A stretch of DNA of 64,000 bases from Streptomyces sp. NBC_00259 (GCF_036181745.1 NZ_CP108080.1:3873501-3937500); one strand, 5' to 3'. Shown: positions 52,452 through 61,857, counted from the first letter of the stretch. A program made the numbers and translations. The notes: generated by a model not told the origin, from the sequence alone.

Positions 52452-52766
52452 ATGGCACAGACGCAACCCAACCCCACCGGCTCTCTCCTCGCCACGGACG
52501 GCAAGCCGCATCCGCTCCAGGACACTCTGATGGTCGTGACCCTGGTCCTGGGTGCGGTGGCCTTCGTGACGGCGCAGTTCGACAACCTCCATCTGCTCAG
52601 CTCCTGGTCCGGGCTGATCGGGATCGGCACGGGTGCATACGGCCAGTTCATCTCGGCCACGACCCGCGAACGCTTCCTTCTGATCATCGGGCTCGGCGCC
52701 TCGGCCTTCGGTTTCTTCCTCGGAATGGCGCACGGCGGACTCTTCGGTGGCCTGATCAGCTACTAG
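52452..52766 (+). CDS. small three-TM membrane protein
   Basis: A 104-residue membrane protein of no recognised family. TM helices: DTLMVVTLVLGAVAFVTAQF, WSGLIGIGTGAYGQFI and FLLIIGLGASAFGFFLGMAHGGLFGGLI. ATG 52452 follows GGGAGG. It is divergent from rpsF. Confidence 0.7.
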   Translation: MAQTQPNPTGSLLATDGKPHPLQDTLMVVTLVLGAVAFVTAQFDNLHLLSSWSGLIGIGTGAYGQFISATTRERFLLIIGLGASAFGFFLGMAHGGLFGGLISY

Positions 52767-52901
52767 CCCGCTGTTCGACGGCCATGCGGGGCCAGGGGTC
52801 TGGGGCATCCCTCCAGAAGGTGGTGCCCAGGCCCAGTAGGCTTCGGCGCGAGAGCCGGAGCCCCTGACCCATGGGGACACACCAGCCGAGGAGCGCCCCG
52901 C

Positions 52902-54020
52902 ATGAGCCTGACCCTGAGGACCATCAGCCGAGAGCAGCATCTGGCATACATCCAGACCCTGCCCGCGGCGAGTCACTGCCAGGTCCCGGCATGGGCGGAC
53001 GTCAAGACCGAGTGGCGCTCCGAGAGCCTCGGCTGGTTCGACAAGAGCGGCGAGCTCGTCGGAGTCGGTCTCGTCCTGTACCGGCAGCTGCCCAAGATCA
53101 AGCGTTACCTGGCGTATCTGCCCGAGGGCCCGGTGATCAACTGGTACGCCCCGAACCTGGACGACTGGCTGCAGCCGATGCTGGCGCACCTGAAGCACCA
53201 GGGTGCCTTCTCCGTGAAGATGGGCCCGCCGGTCGTGATCCGCCGCTGGGACGCCCCGGCGATCAAGGCCGGTATCCAGGATCCGGACGTGAAGCGTCTG
53301 CGCGACGTCGAGGCCACCCACATCGAGCCGCGCGCCTTCGAGGTGGCGGACCGGCTGCGCAAGATGGGCTGGCAGCAGGGCGAGGACGGTGGCGCCGGCT
53401 TCGGTGACGTGCAGCCCCGGTACGTCTACCAGGTGCCTCTGGCCAACCGGTCGCTCGACGATGTCCTCAAGGGCTTCAACCAGCTGTGGCGGCGGAACAT
53501 CAAGAAGGCCGAGAAGGCCGGCGTCGAGGTCGTCCAGGGCGGCTACGACGACCTCGCCGAGTGGCAGCGGCTGTACGAGATCACGGCCGAGCGCGACCGC
53601 TTCCGGCCCCGCCCGCTCTCGTACTTCCAGCGCATGTGGACGGTGCTGAACAGCGAGGACCCGAACCGCATGCGCCTGTACTTCGCGCGGCACAACGGGG
53701 TGAACCTGTCGGCGGCGACCATGCTCGTCGTCGGTGGCCACGTCTGGTACTCGTACGGCGCCTCCGACAACGTCGGACGCGAGGTCCGGCCCTCGAACGC
53801 GATGCAGTGGCGGATGCTGCGCGACGCCTACGCCATGGGCGCCACGGTCTACGACCTGCGCGGCATCAGCGACTCGCTCGACGAGACCGACCACCTCTTC
53901 GGCCTGATCCAGTTCAAGGTGGGCACCGGCGGCGAAGCCGTCGAGTACGTCGGCGAGTGGGACTTCCCGCTCAACAAGCTGCTGCACAAGGCTCTCGACA
54001 TCTACATGTCGCGCCGCTGA
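52902..54020 (+). CDS. femX: FemX-type peptidoglycan bridge aminoacyltransferase
   Basis: A 372-residue Fem-family GNAT-fold enzyme that adds the first interpeptide-bridge residue (glycine in S. coelicolor) from aminoacyl-tRNA to lipid II. The paired GNAT domains are seen in PAWADVKTEWRSESLGWF, LPEGPVINWYAPN and RYVYQVPLANRSLDDVLKGFNQLWRRNIKKAEKAGVEV, with DLRGISDSLDETDHLFGLIQFKVG at the end. It is followed 66 bases on by a racemase-like gene, both cell-wall related. Confidence 0.9.
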   Translation: MSLTLRTISREQHLAYIQTLPAASHCQVPAWADVKTEWRSESLGWFDKSGELVGVGLVLYRQLPKIKRYLAYLPEGPVINWYAPNLDDWLQPMLAHLKHQGAFSVKMGPPVVIRRWDAPAIKAGIQDPDVKRLRDVEATHIEPRAFEVADRLRKMGWQQGEDGGAGFGDVQPRYVYQVPLANRSLDDVLKGFNQLWRRNIKKAEKAGVEVVQGGYDDLAEWQRLYEITAERDRFRPRPLSYFQRMWTVLNSEDPNRMRLYFARHNGVNLSAATMLVVGGHVWYSYGASDNVGREVRPSNAMQWRMLRDAYAMGATVYDLRGISDSLDETDHLFGLIQFKVGTGGEAVEYVGEWDFPLNKLLHKALDIYMSRR

Positions 54021-54086
54021 TCTTTCCGTAACCTCGCTCATATCTCTGATACACCGCTGCCACCAGAAAGGTTCCGGGTCACGGCC

Positions 54087-55118
54087 ATGGCGCTCTCCCT
54101 CTACGTCGACACCGCACGCTGGCGGGCGCATCAGAAGTCCGTGCTCGACCAGTTCCCGGGCCTGGTCCCGGTCTGCAAGGGCAATGGCTACGGCTTCGGC
54201 CATGAGCGGCTCGCCGAGGAAACGATCCGTTTCGGCTCGGACATGCTCGCGGTCGGCACGACCTACGAAGCCGCCCGGATCAAGGACTGGTTCAGCGGCG
54301 ACCTTCTTGTCCTCACCCCGTTCCGCAGGGGTGAGGAGCCGGTTCCGCTGCCGGACAGAGTCATCCGCTCGGTCTCGTCGGTCGACGGGGTGCACGCCCT
54401 GGTCGGCGCCCGGGTCGTGATCGAGTGCATGAGCTCCATGAAGCGGCACGGCATCTCCGAGCAGGACCTGGGCCAGTTGCACGCGGCGATCGAGGACGTG
54501 CGGCTCGAAGGCTTTGCCCTCCATCTGCCCCTTGACCGTACGGACGGCTCCGACGCGGTCGAGGAGGTCATCGGCTGGATGGACCGCCTGCGCGCCGCCC
54601 GGCTGCCCCTGCACACCATGTTTGTGAGCCATCTGCGGGCCGAGGAACTCGCCCGCTTGCAGCAGCAGTTCCCGCAGACCCGCTTCCGCGCGCGGATCGG
54701 CACGCGGCTGTGGCTCGGCGACCACGAGGCGACCGAGTACCGCGGCTCGGTCCTCGATGTCACCCGCGTCGCCAAGGGCGACCGCTTCGGCTACCGCCAG
54801 CAGAAGGCCGCCTCGGACGGCTGGCTGGTGGTCGTCGCCGGCGGTACCTCCCACGGAGTCGGTCTGGAGGCGCCGAAGGCTCTGCACGGCGTCATGCCGC
54901 GCGCCAAGGGCGTCGCCCGCGCGGGACTGGCCACCGTCAACCGCAACCTGTCCCCGTTCGTCTGGGCCGGCAAGCAGCGCTGGTTCGCCGAGCCGCCGCA
55001 CATGCAGGTCTCGATCCTCTTCGTCCCCTCGGACTCGCAGGAGCCGAAGGTCGGCGACGAGCTGGTGGCGCACCTGCGCCACACGACGACGCAGTTCGAC
55101 CGCCTGGTCGACCGCTAG
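54087..55118 (+). CDS. alanine racemase-like protein
   Basis: A 343-residue PLP protein of the alanine racemase fold-type III barrel. VPVCKGNGYGFG carries the PLP lysine K31 and RIGTRLWLGDHEATEYRG the phosphate-binding region. It lacks the classical C-terminal domain found in true alanine racemase, which is the partner supplying the second catalytic Tyr, so racemase activity is doubtful. Next to femX, so a cell-wall or amino-acid-handling role is inferred. Confidence 0.75.
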   Translation: MALSLYVDTARWRAHQKSVLDQFPGLVPVCKGNGYGFGHERLAEETIRFGSDMLAVGTTYEAARIKDWFSGDLLVLTPFRRGEEPVPLPDRVIRSVSSVDGVHALVGARVVIECMSSMKRHGISEQDLGQLHAAIEDVRLEGFALHLPLDRTDGSDAVEEVIGWMDRLRAARLPLHTMFVSHLRAEELARLQQQFPQTRFRARIGTRLWLGDHEATEYRGSVLDVTRVAKGDRFGYRQQKAASDGWLVVVAGGTSHGVGLEAPKALHGVMPRAKGVARAGLATVNRNLSPFVWAGKQRWFAEPPHMQVSILFVPSDSQEPKVGDELVAHLRHTTTQFDRLVDR

Positions 55119-55124
55119 GCCCCA

Positions 55125-55148
55125 TCCGGGCCCCCCGGAGGGCCCGGA
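55125..55148 (+). terminator. hairpin terminator
   Basis: TCCGGGCCC (55125-55133) pairs perfectly with GGGCCCGGA (55140-55148) right after the racemase-like gene and before the convergent glycosyltransferase stop. Confidence 0.7.
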
Positions 55149-55197
55149 ATCCCGCGGAAAGCCCGTACAGCCCCGCCAGGGCCGTTCCTGGGCCCGT

Positions 55198-56691
55198 CTA
55201 GTGGCCTGCTGAGCCGGTCATCCCCCACTCCACCCTCGGCCCCTCCACCGCGTGCGCCGCGTGCCGCGGTGGGCGGGCCGCCTGGCCGAGTACGAAGACG
55301 TCCTGCGCCCTGTCCAGGACCCCACCGGAGGGGTCGTCCGACCCGTCCTGTCGTACGGGGTCACGCTCCGGCATCAGGATGTCCCGGACGACCACCGCGC
55401 ACAGGTAGAGCGTCCCCAGCAGATGCAGTGCGATCGCCAGCTGGTAGCCCTCCGGCGGCAGGCCCTGGTGCTTGTCCCCGCTCGTGGTGTACGCGAGGTA
55501 CATCCAGATGCCCAGGAAGTACATGACCTCGCAGGCCTGCCAGATCAGGAAGTCCCTCCAGCGCGGCCTGGCGAGCGCGGCGAGGGGGATCAGCCACAGC
55601 ACGTACTGCGGCGAGTAGACCTTGTTGGTGAGGATGAACGCCGCCACGACCAGGAACGCGAGCTGTGCGAACCGGGGCCGGCGCGGCGCGGTCAGGGCGA
55701 GCGCCGCGATGCCGGCGCACGAGAGGAGCATCAGCAGCGTCGCGTAGGTGTTGACCGTGTCGACGTCGATCGACTCGCCCGTGCGCTGCGTGATGATCAG
55801 CCAGAACGAACCGAAGTCGACCTGCCGCTCCTGGCTGAAGGTGTAGAACTTCTTCCATCCCTCGGGCGCCAGCAGCATCACCGGCAGGTTCACGATCAGC
55901 CAGGAGGCCGCCGCACCCAGGAAGGCCGCCCCGTACTCGCGGTACCTGCCCGCCCGCCAGCAGAGCACCAGCAGAGGTCCGAGCAGCAGCACCGGATACA
56001 GCTTGGCGGCCGTGGCAAGCCCGATGAGGATGCCGAAGGCGAGAGCGCGCCCACGCGACCACATCAGCATGGCCGCCGCTGTGAGGGCGATCGCCAGCAG
56101 ATCCCAGTTGATCGTGGCGGTGAGGGCGAACGCGGGCGCGAGGGCCACCAGCAGCGCGTCCCAGGGCCTGCGGCGATGCGTCCGCGCGACACAGACGGCG
56201 ATGATCGCGGTGCAGATCATCAGCATGCCCGCGTTGACCATCCAGTAGATCTGCTCACGGTGCTGGAGCGAGCCGTCGCCCGGTGTCAGCCAGGCCGCCA
56301 CCTGCATGAACAGCCCAGTCAGCACGGGGTACTCGAGGTACTCCATGTCGCCGTTCAGCCGGTCGAAGTACGGCACCAGACCGTCCGCGAAGCCCCGTCC
56401 CAGGAACAGATGCGGAATGTCGGAATAGCAGGCGTGGGTGTACTGCGAACTGGTGCCACGGAACCAGGCCCAGTCGTAGCAGGGGATCTTCTGCACCATG
56501 CCGAGCGCGAACATCCCGATCGCCACCAGGGAGATCACCCTCACCGGCGTGAGCCAGCTGCTGCCGACCCACGCCCAGCGGCCCATGGGGCCGCCGATCA
56601 GCTCGCTGCCGGCCGCCGCGACCTCGTCCCGCTGCGTGGGACGCACCAGCGGCTGGTCCTGCTGCACGATCGTCTTCTCTGGGCTCGGCAT
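55198..56691 (-). CDS. GT87-type polyprenol-phosphate mannosyltransferase
   Basis: A 497-residue, about 12-TM membrane glycosyltransferase (DUF2029/GT87). VISLVAIGMFALGMVQKIPC, NGDMEYLEYPVLTGLF (acidic motif), WDLLAIALTAAAMLMWSRGRALAFGILIGLATAAKLYPVLLLGPLLV and TNKVYSPQYVLWLIPLAAL are typical. It is expected to transfer mannose from a lipid donor on the outer face. A Gly/Asp tail lies inside the cell. ATG 56691 follows AGGA at 8 bases. Confidence 0.85.
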   Translation of the reverse strand: MPSPEKTIVQQDQPLVRPTQRDEVAAAGSELIGGPMGRWAWVGSSWLTPVRVISLVAIGMFALGMVQKIPCYDWAWFRGTSSQYTHACYSDIPHLFLGRGFADGLVPYFDRLNGDMEYLEYPVLTGLFMQVAAWLTPGDGSLQHREQIYWMVNAGMLMICTAIIAVCVARTHRRRPWDALLVALAPAFALTATINWDLLAIALTAAAMLMWSRGRALAFGILIGLATAAKLYPVLLLGPLLVLCWRAGRYREYGAAFLGAAASWLIVNLPVMLLAPEGWKKFYTFSQERQVDFGSFWLIITQRTGESIDVDTVNTYATLLMLLSCAGIAALALTAPRRPRFAQLAFLVVAAFILTNKVYSPQYVLWLIPLAALARPRWRDFLIWQACEVMYFLGIWMYLAYTTSGDKHQGLPPEGYQLAIALHLLGTLYLCAVVVRDILMPERDPVRQDGSDDPSGGVLDRAQDVFVLGQAARPPRHAAHAVEGPRVEWGMTGSAGH

Positions 56692-56732
56692 GGACCACAT
56701 CCTGCCGTACGCGGCTGTGGACGCGTGCGTCC

Positions 56733-56755
56733 TGTGGACAACGGCCTGTGGACAA
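56733..56755. promoter_or_regulatory. two DnaA boxes upstream of the GT87 gene
   Basis: TGTGGACAA at 56733-56741 and 56747-56755, both the inverse of TTGTCCACA, 14 bases apart; a TGTGGACGC variant precedes them. They lie upstream of the glycosyltransferase start and beside the terminator hairpin. Confidence 0.6.
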
Positions 56756-56757
56756 CG

Positions 56758-56802
56758 ACGAGGGCCGCGGCGCCGGAATCGTTCCGGTACCGCGGCCCTC
56801 GT
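56758..56802 (-). terminator. PBP gene terminator
   Basis: ACGAGGGCCGCGG (56758-56770) pairs perfectly with CCGCGGCCCTCGT (56790-56802), a 13-bp stem after the PBP stop at 56827. Confidence 0.8.
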
Positions 56803-56826
56803 CACGCCCTCCCAGGGGGCGAGCCG

Positions 56827-59550
56827 TCAGCTGTCGGCGCCTCCCAGCCAGCCGCCGCCGTCGTTGCCGTTGCCTTGGGTGCCGTTGGCGCCCGCGGATG
56901 GTGACGGACTGTTGGTGGCACCGCCGTCCGTGGCTCCTCCGTCGGTGGTGCCCGCGTCGGTGCCGGAATTGGCGCCGCCGACGTCCTGGCCGGCCGTCGG
57001 GTCACAGGTCCAGTCGAACCGGTCGCAGGACTGGCTGGGGTCGGGCGACTGGGACGGGGTCTGCGACGGGGTCTGGGACGGCGTCTGGGACGGCGTCGGA
57101 GAGGGCGTGTCGGAGGGCGTGGGTGCCGGGGTGGGCAGACCGCCTCCGATGACCGCCTCGGCGTCCAGGGGCTCGGGCTCGGGGAACGGAACCGCTTCCT
57201 CACCCTTGAGTGCCGCCGTCATGTAGTCCTTGAAGATCTCCGACGGGAACGACGCACCGTGGATCTTTTCCTGACCACCCGTCCCGAACATCTCCAGGAA
57301 CTTGCGGTCCTTGTTCCCCTCGTCGTCGTCCAAGCGGTACATGTCGATCGCGGTCGACAGCTGCGGCGTGTAGCCCACGAACCAGGCGGACTTGTTGCCG
57401 TCGGTGGTACCGGTCTTGCCCGCGACCTTGCGGCCGGGCAGCTTGGCGTTGCTGCCGGTGCCGTCCTCGACGACATCCACCAGCACGTCCGTCACATTGC
57501 TCGCGATGGCGGACGAGAAGGCCTGCTTCGTGGCGGCTTCGTGCTCATAGATGACCTCCCCCCCCTTCTCGACCTTGGTCACGGAGTAGGGATCGCTCTG
57601 CTTGCCTTCCGCGGCGAAGGTCCCGTACGCGCCCGCCATGCGGATGGCGCTGGGGTCGGAGATACCGAGCGAGAAGGACGGGACCTCGCCATCGACCAGG
57701 CTGTCCTTCAACAGGCCGGCCCTGATCGCCGTCGTCCGTACGTTCTCGATGCCGATGTCCATACCCAGTTGGGCGAAGGGCGAGTTGGCCGAGCGAACCA
57801 TGGCGTCGCGCAGGGTGATGTCCTTGTACGACTCCCCACCGTCATTGGTCTGGAGCCACTGCTCACCCTTCTCGTTCTCCCAGGTGGTTCCGTCATAGTT
57901 CTTGATCTTGAGCTTGTTGGCGCCGTTGTACTTGCTCTTGTCGGGATCGACGCGGGTACGGCTGTCCGGCCCCTGGTCCGGGCCCAGTGACGGATCCCGG
58001 ACACCGATCTCCATCGCGGCGGCCAGGACGAAGGGCTTGAAGGTCGATCCGACCTGGGCACCGGTCTGGTTCGCGTTGTTGGTGAAGTGCTTGGTCGCGT
58101 CCTCGCCGCCGTAGATGGCGACGATCTTCCCCGTCTTCGGCTCCACCGAGGCGCCGCCGAACTGGACGTGGGTGTCCTTCTCCGGGCGCTTCTTCGGGTC
58201 GATGTTCTCCTTGCGGACCTTCTTGACCGCGTCCTCGAGCTGCTTGACCTTGGCCTTGTTGAAGGTCGTGTGGATCTCGTAGCCGCCCTTGGCAAGCTCC
58301 TCCGCGGTGACGCCCCCGTCGTTGTTGGAGATGAAGTAGGCCTTGGCGAGGTCGACCAGGTAACCCGTCTGGCCGCCGAGCTGCGCGTCCTTCCTCGGCT
58401 TGAGGGGCATCGGGAACTTCTTGATGGCCTCCGCGTGCTCCGCAGCGTCGAGGTGGCCGTCCTTGAGCATCTCGCCGAGGATCCACTTCCAGCGCTTGGT
58501 GGCGCGCTCCGTGTTGTCCCTCGCGTTGGCCTTGGGGTCGATGTCCGCCGCACCGGCCGGGTCGTAGTACGTCGCACCCTTGAGGAGCGAGGCGAGGAAC
58601 GCGCACTCACTCGCGGTGAGATTCTTGGCGTCCTTGCTGTAGTACGTACGGGCCGCGGCCTGGATCCCGTAGGCGCCCCGCCCGTAGTAGGAGGTGTTGA
58701 GGTAGCCCTCCATGATCTCGGGCTTCTCCATCTCCGTGCCGACCTTCATGGAGATGAACAGTTCCTTGAACTTACGGCTCAAGGTCTGGGACTGGTCGCC
58801 CAGCATGGCGTTCTTCACGTACTGCTGCGTGATGGTCGAGCCACCCTGGGTCTGCTCGCCCATGGCCATGTTGAAGAGGGCGCGGCCGATGCCCATCGGG
58901 TCGATGCCCTTGTCGTTCTGGAAGGTCTTGTTCTCGGCCGAGATCACCGCGTCCTGCATGTCGGCGGGGATGCTGTCGATCGAGATGATCTGACGGTTGA
59001 CCTCACCACCGGTGGCGGCCAGCTGGGACCCGTCCTCGTAGTAGTAGACGTTGTTCTGCGCCGCGGCCGCCTTGTCCTGATCCGGGATGCCCACCATCGC
59101 GTACGCGATGGTCCCGGCGGTCATGAGACTGCCGAGGAAGGCGAGGCACAGCCCGGTCGCGAGTTTCCAGGACGGCACCCAGCGCCGCCACCCGTACTTG
59201 TCGTGCCGGGGATAGTCGATCAGGCGCTTCTTGCCGGGGCTGCCACCCCGGCCGCGGCCCGGACCTCCAGGTCCGCCGCCACCGCGCCGGCCACCACCAT
59301 GGCCGCCGTGGCCGCCATGGCCCGCGCCGGCCCCTTCGGCGGCCCTTCTACGACCACCGCCACGCTGGGCGGCTCGCCGGGCCTCGGCCCGACCTCCATA
59401 CGCTCGCTCCTCCCCGTACGCGGCGGAGGGGGAGCCGGTGCTTGCGCCCCGGGCGCCACGGCGGCCAGGCGAAGGCTGCTGGGCGGCGCGTCGGGCCGCG
59501 GCACGTCCGCCGCCCTCGGGCTGCGGCGGTTTGCGACGGTGCTCGCTCAT
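56827..59550 (-). CDS. class A penicillin-binding protein
   Basis: A 907-residue bifunctional peptidoglycan synthase. A long Gly/Arg-rich cytoplasmic head precedes one TM helix (WKLATGLCLAFLGSLMTAGTIAYAMVG). The glycosyltransferase domain has DAVISAENKTFQNDKGID (catalytic Glu) and GGSTITQQYVKN. The transpeptidase domain has QVGSTFKPFVLAA (SxxK), SANSPF (SxN) and KVAGKTGTTDGN (KTG). The C-terminus has a TPSQ tandem repeat. ATG 59550 gives a natural start. Confidence 0.94.
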   Translation of the reverse strand: MSEHRRKPPQPEGGGRAAARRAAQQPSPGRRGARGASTGSPSAAYGEERAYGGRAEARRAAQRGGGRRRAAEGAGAGHGGHGGHGGGRRGGGGPGGPGRGRGGSPGKKRLIDYPRHDKYGWRRWVPSWKLATGLCLAFLGSLMTAGTIAYAMVGIPDQDKAAAAQNNVYYYEDGSQLAATGGEVNRQIISIDSIPADMQDAVISAENKTFQNDKGIDPMGIGRALFNMAMGEQTQGGSTITQQYVKNAMLGDQSQTLSRKFKELFISMKVGTEMEKPEIMEGYLNTSYYGRGAYGIQAAARTYYSKDAKNLTASECAFLASLLKGATYYDPAGAADIDPKANARDNTERATKRWKWILGEMLKDGHLDAAEHAEAIKKFPMPLKPRKDAQLGGQTGYLVDLAKAYFISNNDGGVTAEELAKGGYEIHTTFNKAKVKQLEDAVKKVRKENIDPKKRPEKDTHVQFGGASVEPKTGKIVAIYGGEDATKHFTNNANQTGAQVGSTFKPFVLAAAMEIGVRDPSLGPDQGPDSRTRVDPDKSKYNGANKLKIKNYDGTTWENEKGEQWLQTNDGGESYKDITLRDAMVRSANSPFAQLGMDIGIENVRTTAIRAGLLKDSLVDGEVPSFSLGISDPSAIRMAGAYGTFAAEGKQSDPYSVTKVEKGGEVIYEHEAATKQAFSSAIASNVTDVLVDVVEDGTGSNAKLPGRKVAGKTGTTDGNKSAWFVGYTPQLSTAIDMYRLDDDEGNKDRKFLEMFGTGGQEKIHGASFPSEIFKDYMTAALKGEEAVPFPEPEPLDAEAVIGGGLPTPAPTPSDTPSPTPSQTPSQTPSQTPSQSPDPSQSCDRFDWTCDPTAGQDVGGANSGTDAGTTDGGATDGGATNSPSPSAGANGTQGNGNDGGGWLGGADS

Positions 59551-59851
59551 CGAACGACTACTCCTCGGGCAGGCGCGAACGCCTGGAAGCGGCAGCTGAG
59601 ATCCGGTCCCCCCGAAATGAATACGGACCAGCCCTGCGAAGGGCTCATCCGTGATGCATCCAGGACGAGGACGCTCCCTGGTGTCACACGGTTCCCGGTG
59701 GTCTGCATGCCGCACAGACTACGCATGGCCAAAAACCACCCAGGGGGCGAATTCACCCCAAATCAGGCAACTTGATTACTGCGAATTGGCGATGTGACGC
59801 CGGTCACTATGACTCCCCTTGTCGCGGCAGAAGTGTGGTTCTATCGTCTGG

Positions 59852-59870
59852 ATGTATCGAGTCGATACAT
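59852..59870. promoter_or_regulatory. PadR operator
   Basis: ATGTATCGA (59852-59860) and TCGATACAT (59862-59870) make a perfect 9-bp inverted repeat around one base, with the ATGT/ACAT ends typical of PadR operators. It is 41 bases upstream of the padR start and suggests autoregulation. Confidence 0.75.
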
Positions 59871-59911
59871 CAGCACGGCATAAGAGTCAGAGAAGGCAGA
59901 GGAGGCGACCG

Positions 59912-60631
59912 ATGAGCCGACGTTCCGGCATCCTCGAGTTCGCCGTTCTCGGCCTGCTCCGTGAGGCCCCGATGCACGGCTACGAGCTGCGCAAGCGGCT
60001 CAATACCTCGTTGGGGATCTTCCGGGCCTTCAGTTACGGGACCCTCTACCCCTGCCTCAAGACGCTGGTCGCCAACGGCTGGTTGATCGAGGAGCCGGGC
60101 AGCGCTCCCGAGGACGCCCTTGCCGCCTCGCTCGCGGGGCGCCGGGCCAAGATCGTGTACCGGTTGACGGCGGAAGGTAAGGAGCACTTCGAGGAGCTCC
60201 TGTCCCACACCGGCCCCGACACCTGGGAGGACGAGCACTTCGCGGCCCGCTTCGCCTTCTTCGGACAGACGGAGCGCGAGGTGCGGATGCGGGTGCTGGA
60301 AGGCCGGCGCAGCCGGCTGGAGGAGCGTCTGGAGAAGATGCGCGCCTCCCTCGCCCGGACACGTGAGCGCCTCGACGACTACACGCTTGAGCTGCAGCGG
60401 CACGGAATGGAGTCCGTGGAGCGCGAAGTGCGCTGGCTGAACGAGCTCATCGAGAGCGAGCGGGCGGGGCGGGATCAGCGACGATCCTCCGCTCCCGGGG
60501 AAGCCGCTCGGCAGGACAACACATCTGGAGAGACGGGCGGCCTGCCCCGGCACCGGGGCGCAATGCCCCCCGAGGGGAGCGCTTCCGGGCGCCCCAATCC
60601 GCCGGATCCGTCCGAAGACACCACCAACTGA
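59912..60631 (+). CDS. PadR family regulator
   Basis: A 239-residue PadR: ILEFAVLGLLREAPMHGYELRKRLNTSLGIFRAFSYGTLYPCLKTLVANGWL is the N-terminal winged helix; the helical C-terminal dimerisation region is followed by a Pro/Gly/Ser-rich tail. It stands 48 bases before ino1, suggesting linked expression. A palindromic operator lies in its promoter. Confidence 0.92.
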   Translation: MSRRSGILEFAVLGLLREAPMHGYELRKRLNTSLGIFRAFSYGTLYPCLKTLVANGWLIEEPGSAPEDALAASLAGRRAKIVYRLTAEGKEHFEELLSHTGPDTWEDEHFAARFAFFGQTEREVRMRVLEGRRSRLEERLEKMRASLARTRERLDDYTLELQRHGMESVEREVRWLNELIESERAGRDQRRSSAPGEAARQDNTSGETGGLPRHRGAMPPEGSASGRPNPPDPSEDTTN

Positions 60632-60679
60632 GGCCCCGCGTCCATGCAGGGTCTCGAGAACACACAGGGAGCAACCGGA

Positions 60680-61762
60680 ATGGGTTCGGTTCGCGTAGCC
60701 ATCGTCGGCGTGGGCAACTGCGCCGCCTCGCTGGTGCAGGGCGTCGAGTACTACAAGGACGCCGACCCGGCCGCCAAGGTGCCGGGTCTGATGCACGTCC
60801 AGTTCGGCGACTACCACGTCCGTGACGTCGAGTTCGTCGCCGCCTTCGATGTGGACGCGAAGAAGGTCGGCCTCGACCTCGCGGACGCCATCGGTGCCAG
60901 CGAGAACAACACCATCAAGATCTGCGACGTGCCGTCCACGGGCGTGAAGGTCCAGCGGGGCCACACCCTCGACGGTCTCGGCAAGTACTACCGCGAGACC
61001 ATCGAGGAGTCCGCCGAGGCTCCGGTCGACATCGTCCAGATCCTCAAGGACAAGCAGGTCGACGTCCTCGTCTGCTACCTGCCGGTGGGCTCCGAGCACG
61101 CCGCGAAGTTCTACGCGCAGTGCGCCATCGACGCCAAGGTCGCCTTCGTCAACGCCCTTCCGGTGTTCATCGCCGGCACCAAGGAGTGGGCGGACAAGTT
61201 CACCGAGGCCGGTGTCCCGATCGTCGGTGACGACATCAAGTCGCAGGTCGGCGCCACCATCACGCACCGTGTGATGGCCAAGCTGTTCGAGGACCGGGGC
61301 GTCATCCTGGACCGTACGATGCAGCTGAACGTCGGCGGCAACATGGACTTCAAGAACATGCTCGAGCGCGAGCGCCTGGAGTCCAAGAAGATCTCCAAGA
61401 CGCAGGCCGTCACCTCCCAGATCCCCGACCGGGAGCTCGGCGAGAAGAACGTCCACATCGGCCCGTCCGACTACGTGGCTTGGCTGGACGACCGCAAGTG
61501 GGCGTACGTCCGCCTGGAGGGCCGCGCCTTCGGTGACGTCCCGCTGAACCTGGAGTACAAGCTCGAGGTCTGGGACTCCCCGAACTCCGCGGGTGTCATC
61601 ATCGACGCGCTGCGCGCCGCGAAGATCGCCAAGGACCGCGGCATCGGCGGCCCGATCCTCTCCGCGTCCTCGTACTTCATGAAGTCCCCGCCGGTCCAGT
61701 ACTTCGACGACGCGGCCCGCGAGAGCGTCGAGAAGTTCATCAAGGGCGAGGTCGAGCGCTGA
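60680..61762 (+). CDS. ino1: inositol-1-phosphate synthase
   Basis: A 360-residue NAD-dependent enzyme turning glucose-6-phosphate into 1L-myo-inositol-1-phosphate, the source of phosphatidylinositol and mycothiol inositol. VRVAIVGVGNCAASLVQGVEYY is the NAD fold; VPIVGDDIKSQVGATITHR and NVGGNMDF and YKLEVWDSPNSAGVIIDALRAAKIA are family landmarks. ATG 60680 has GGGAG 9 bases upstream. Followed by a terminator. Confidence 0.95.
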   Translation: MGSVRVAIVGVGNCAASLVQGVEYYKDADPAAKVPGLMHVQFGDYHVRDVEFVAAFDVDAKKVGLDLADAIGASENNTIKICDVPSTGVKVQRGHTLDGLGKYYRETIEESAEAPVDIVQILKDKQVDVLVCYLPVGSEHAAKFYAQCAIDAKVAFVNALPVFIAGTKEWADKFTEAGVPIVGDDIKSQVGATITHRVMAKLFEDRGVILDRTMQLNVGGNMDFKNMLERERLESKKISKTQAVTSQIPDRELGEKNVHIGPSDYVAWLDDRKWAYVRLEGRAFGDVPLNLEYKLEVWDSPNSAGVIIDALRAAKIAKDRGIGGPILSASSYFMKSPPVQYFDDAARESVEKFIKGEVER

Positions 61763-61800
61763 CTCGGCACAGGGCAGCGCGTTCCGCGCGCTCCTGACTG

Positions 61801-61837
61801 ATGAGGGTCCCCGTGGCATCTGCCCGGGGACCCTCAT
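61801..61837 (+). terminator. ino1 terminator
   Basis: ATGAGGGTCCCCG (61801-61813) and CGGGGACCCTCAT (61825-61837) form a perfect 13-bp stem 39 bases after the ino1 stop. Confidence 0.85.
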
Positions 61838-61857
61838 CGTGTGTGACGCTTGCGCAC

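Noticed and set aside
57040..57115. CRISPR-like repeats
   Set aside because: In-frame, imperfect and contiguous without spacers; they encode the TPSQ tail of the PBP.
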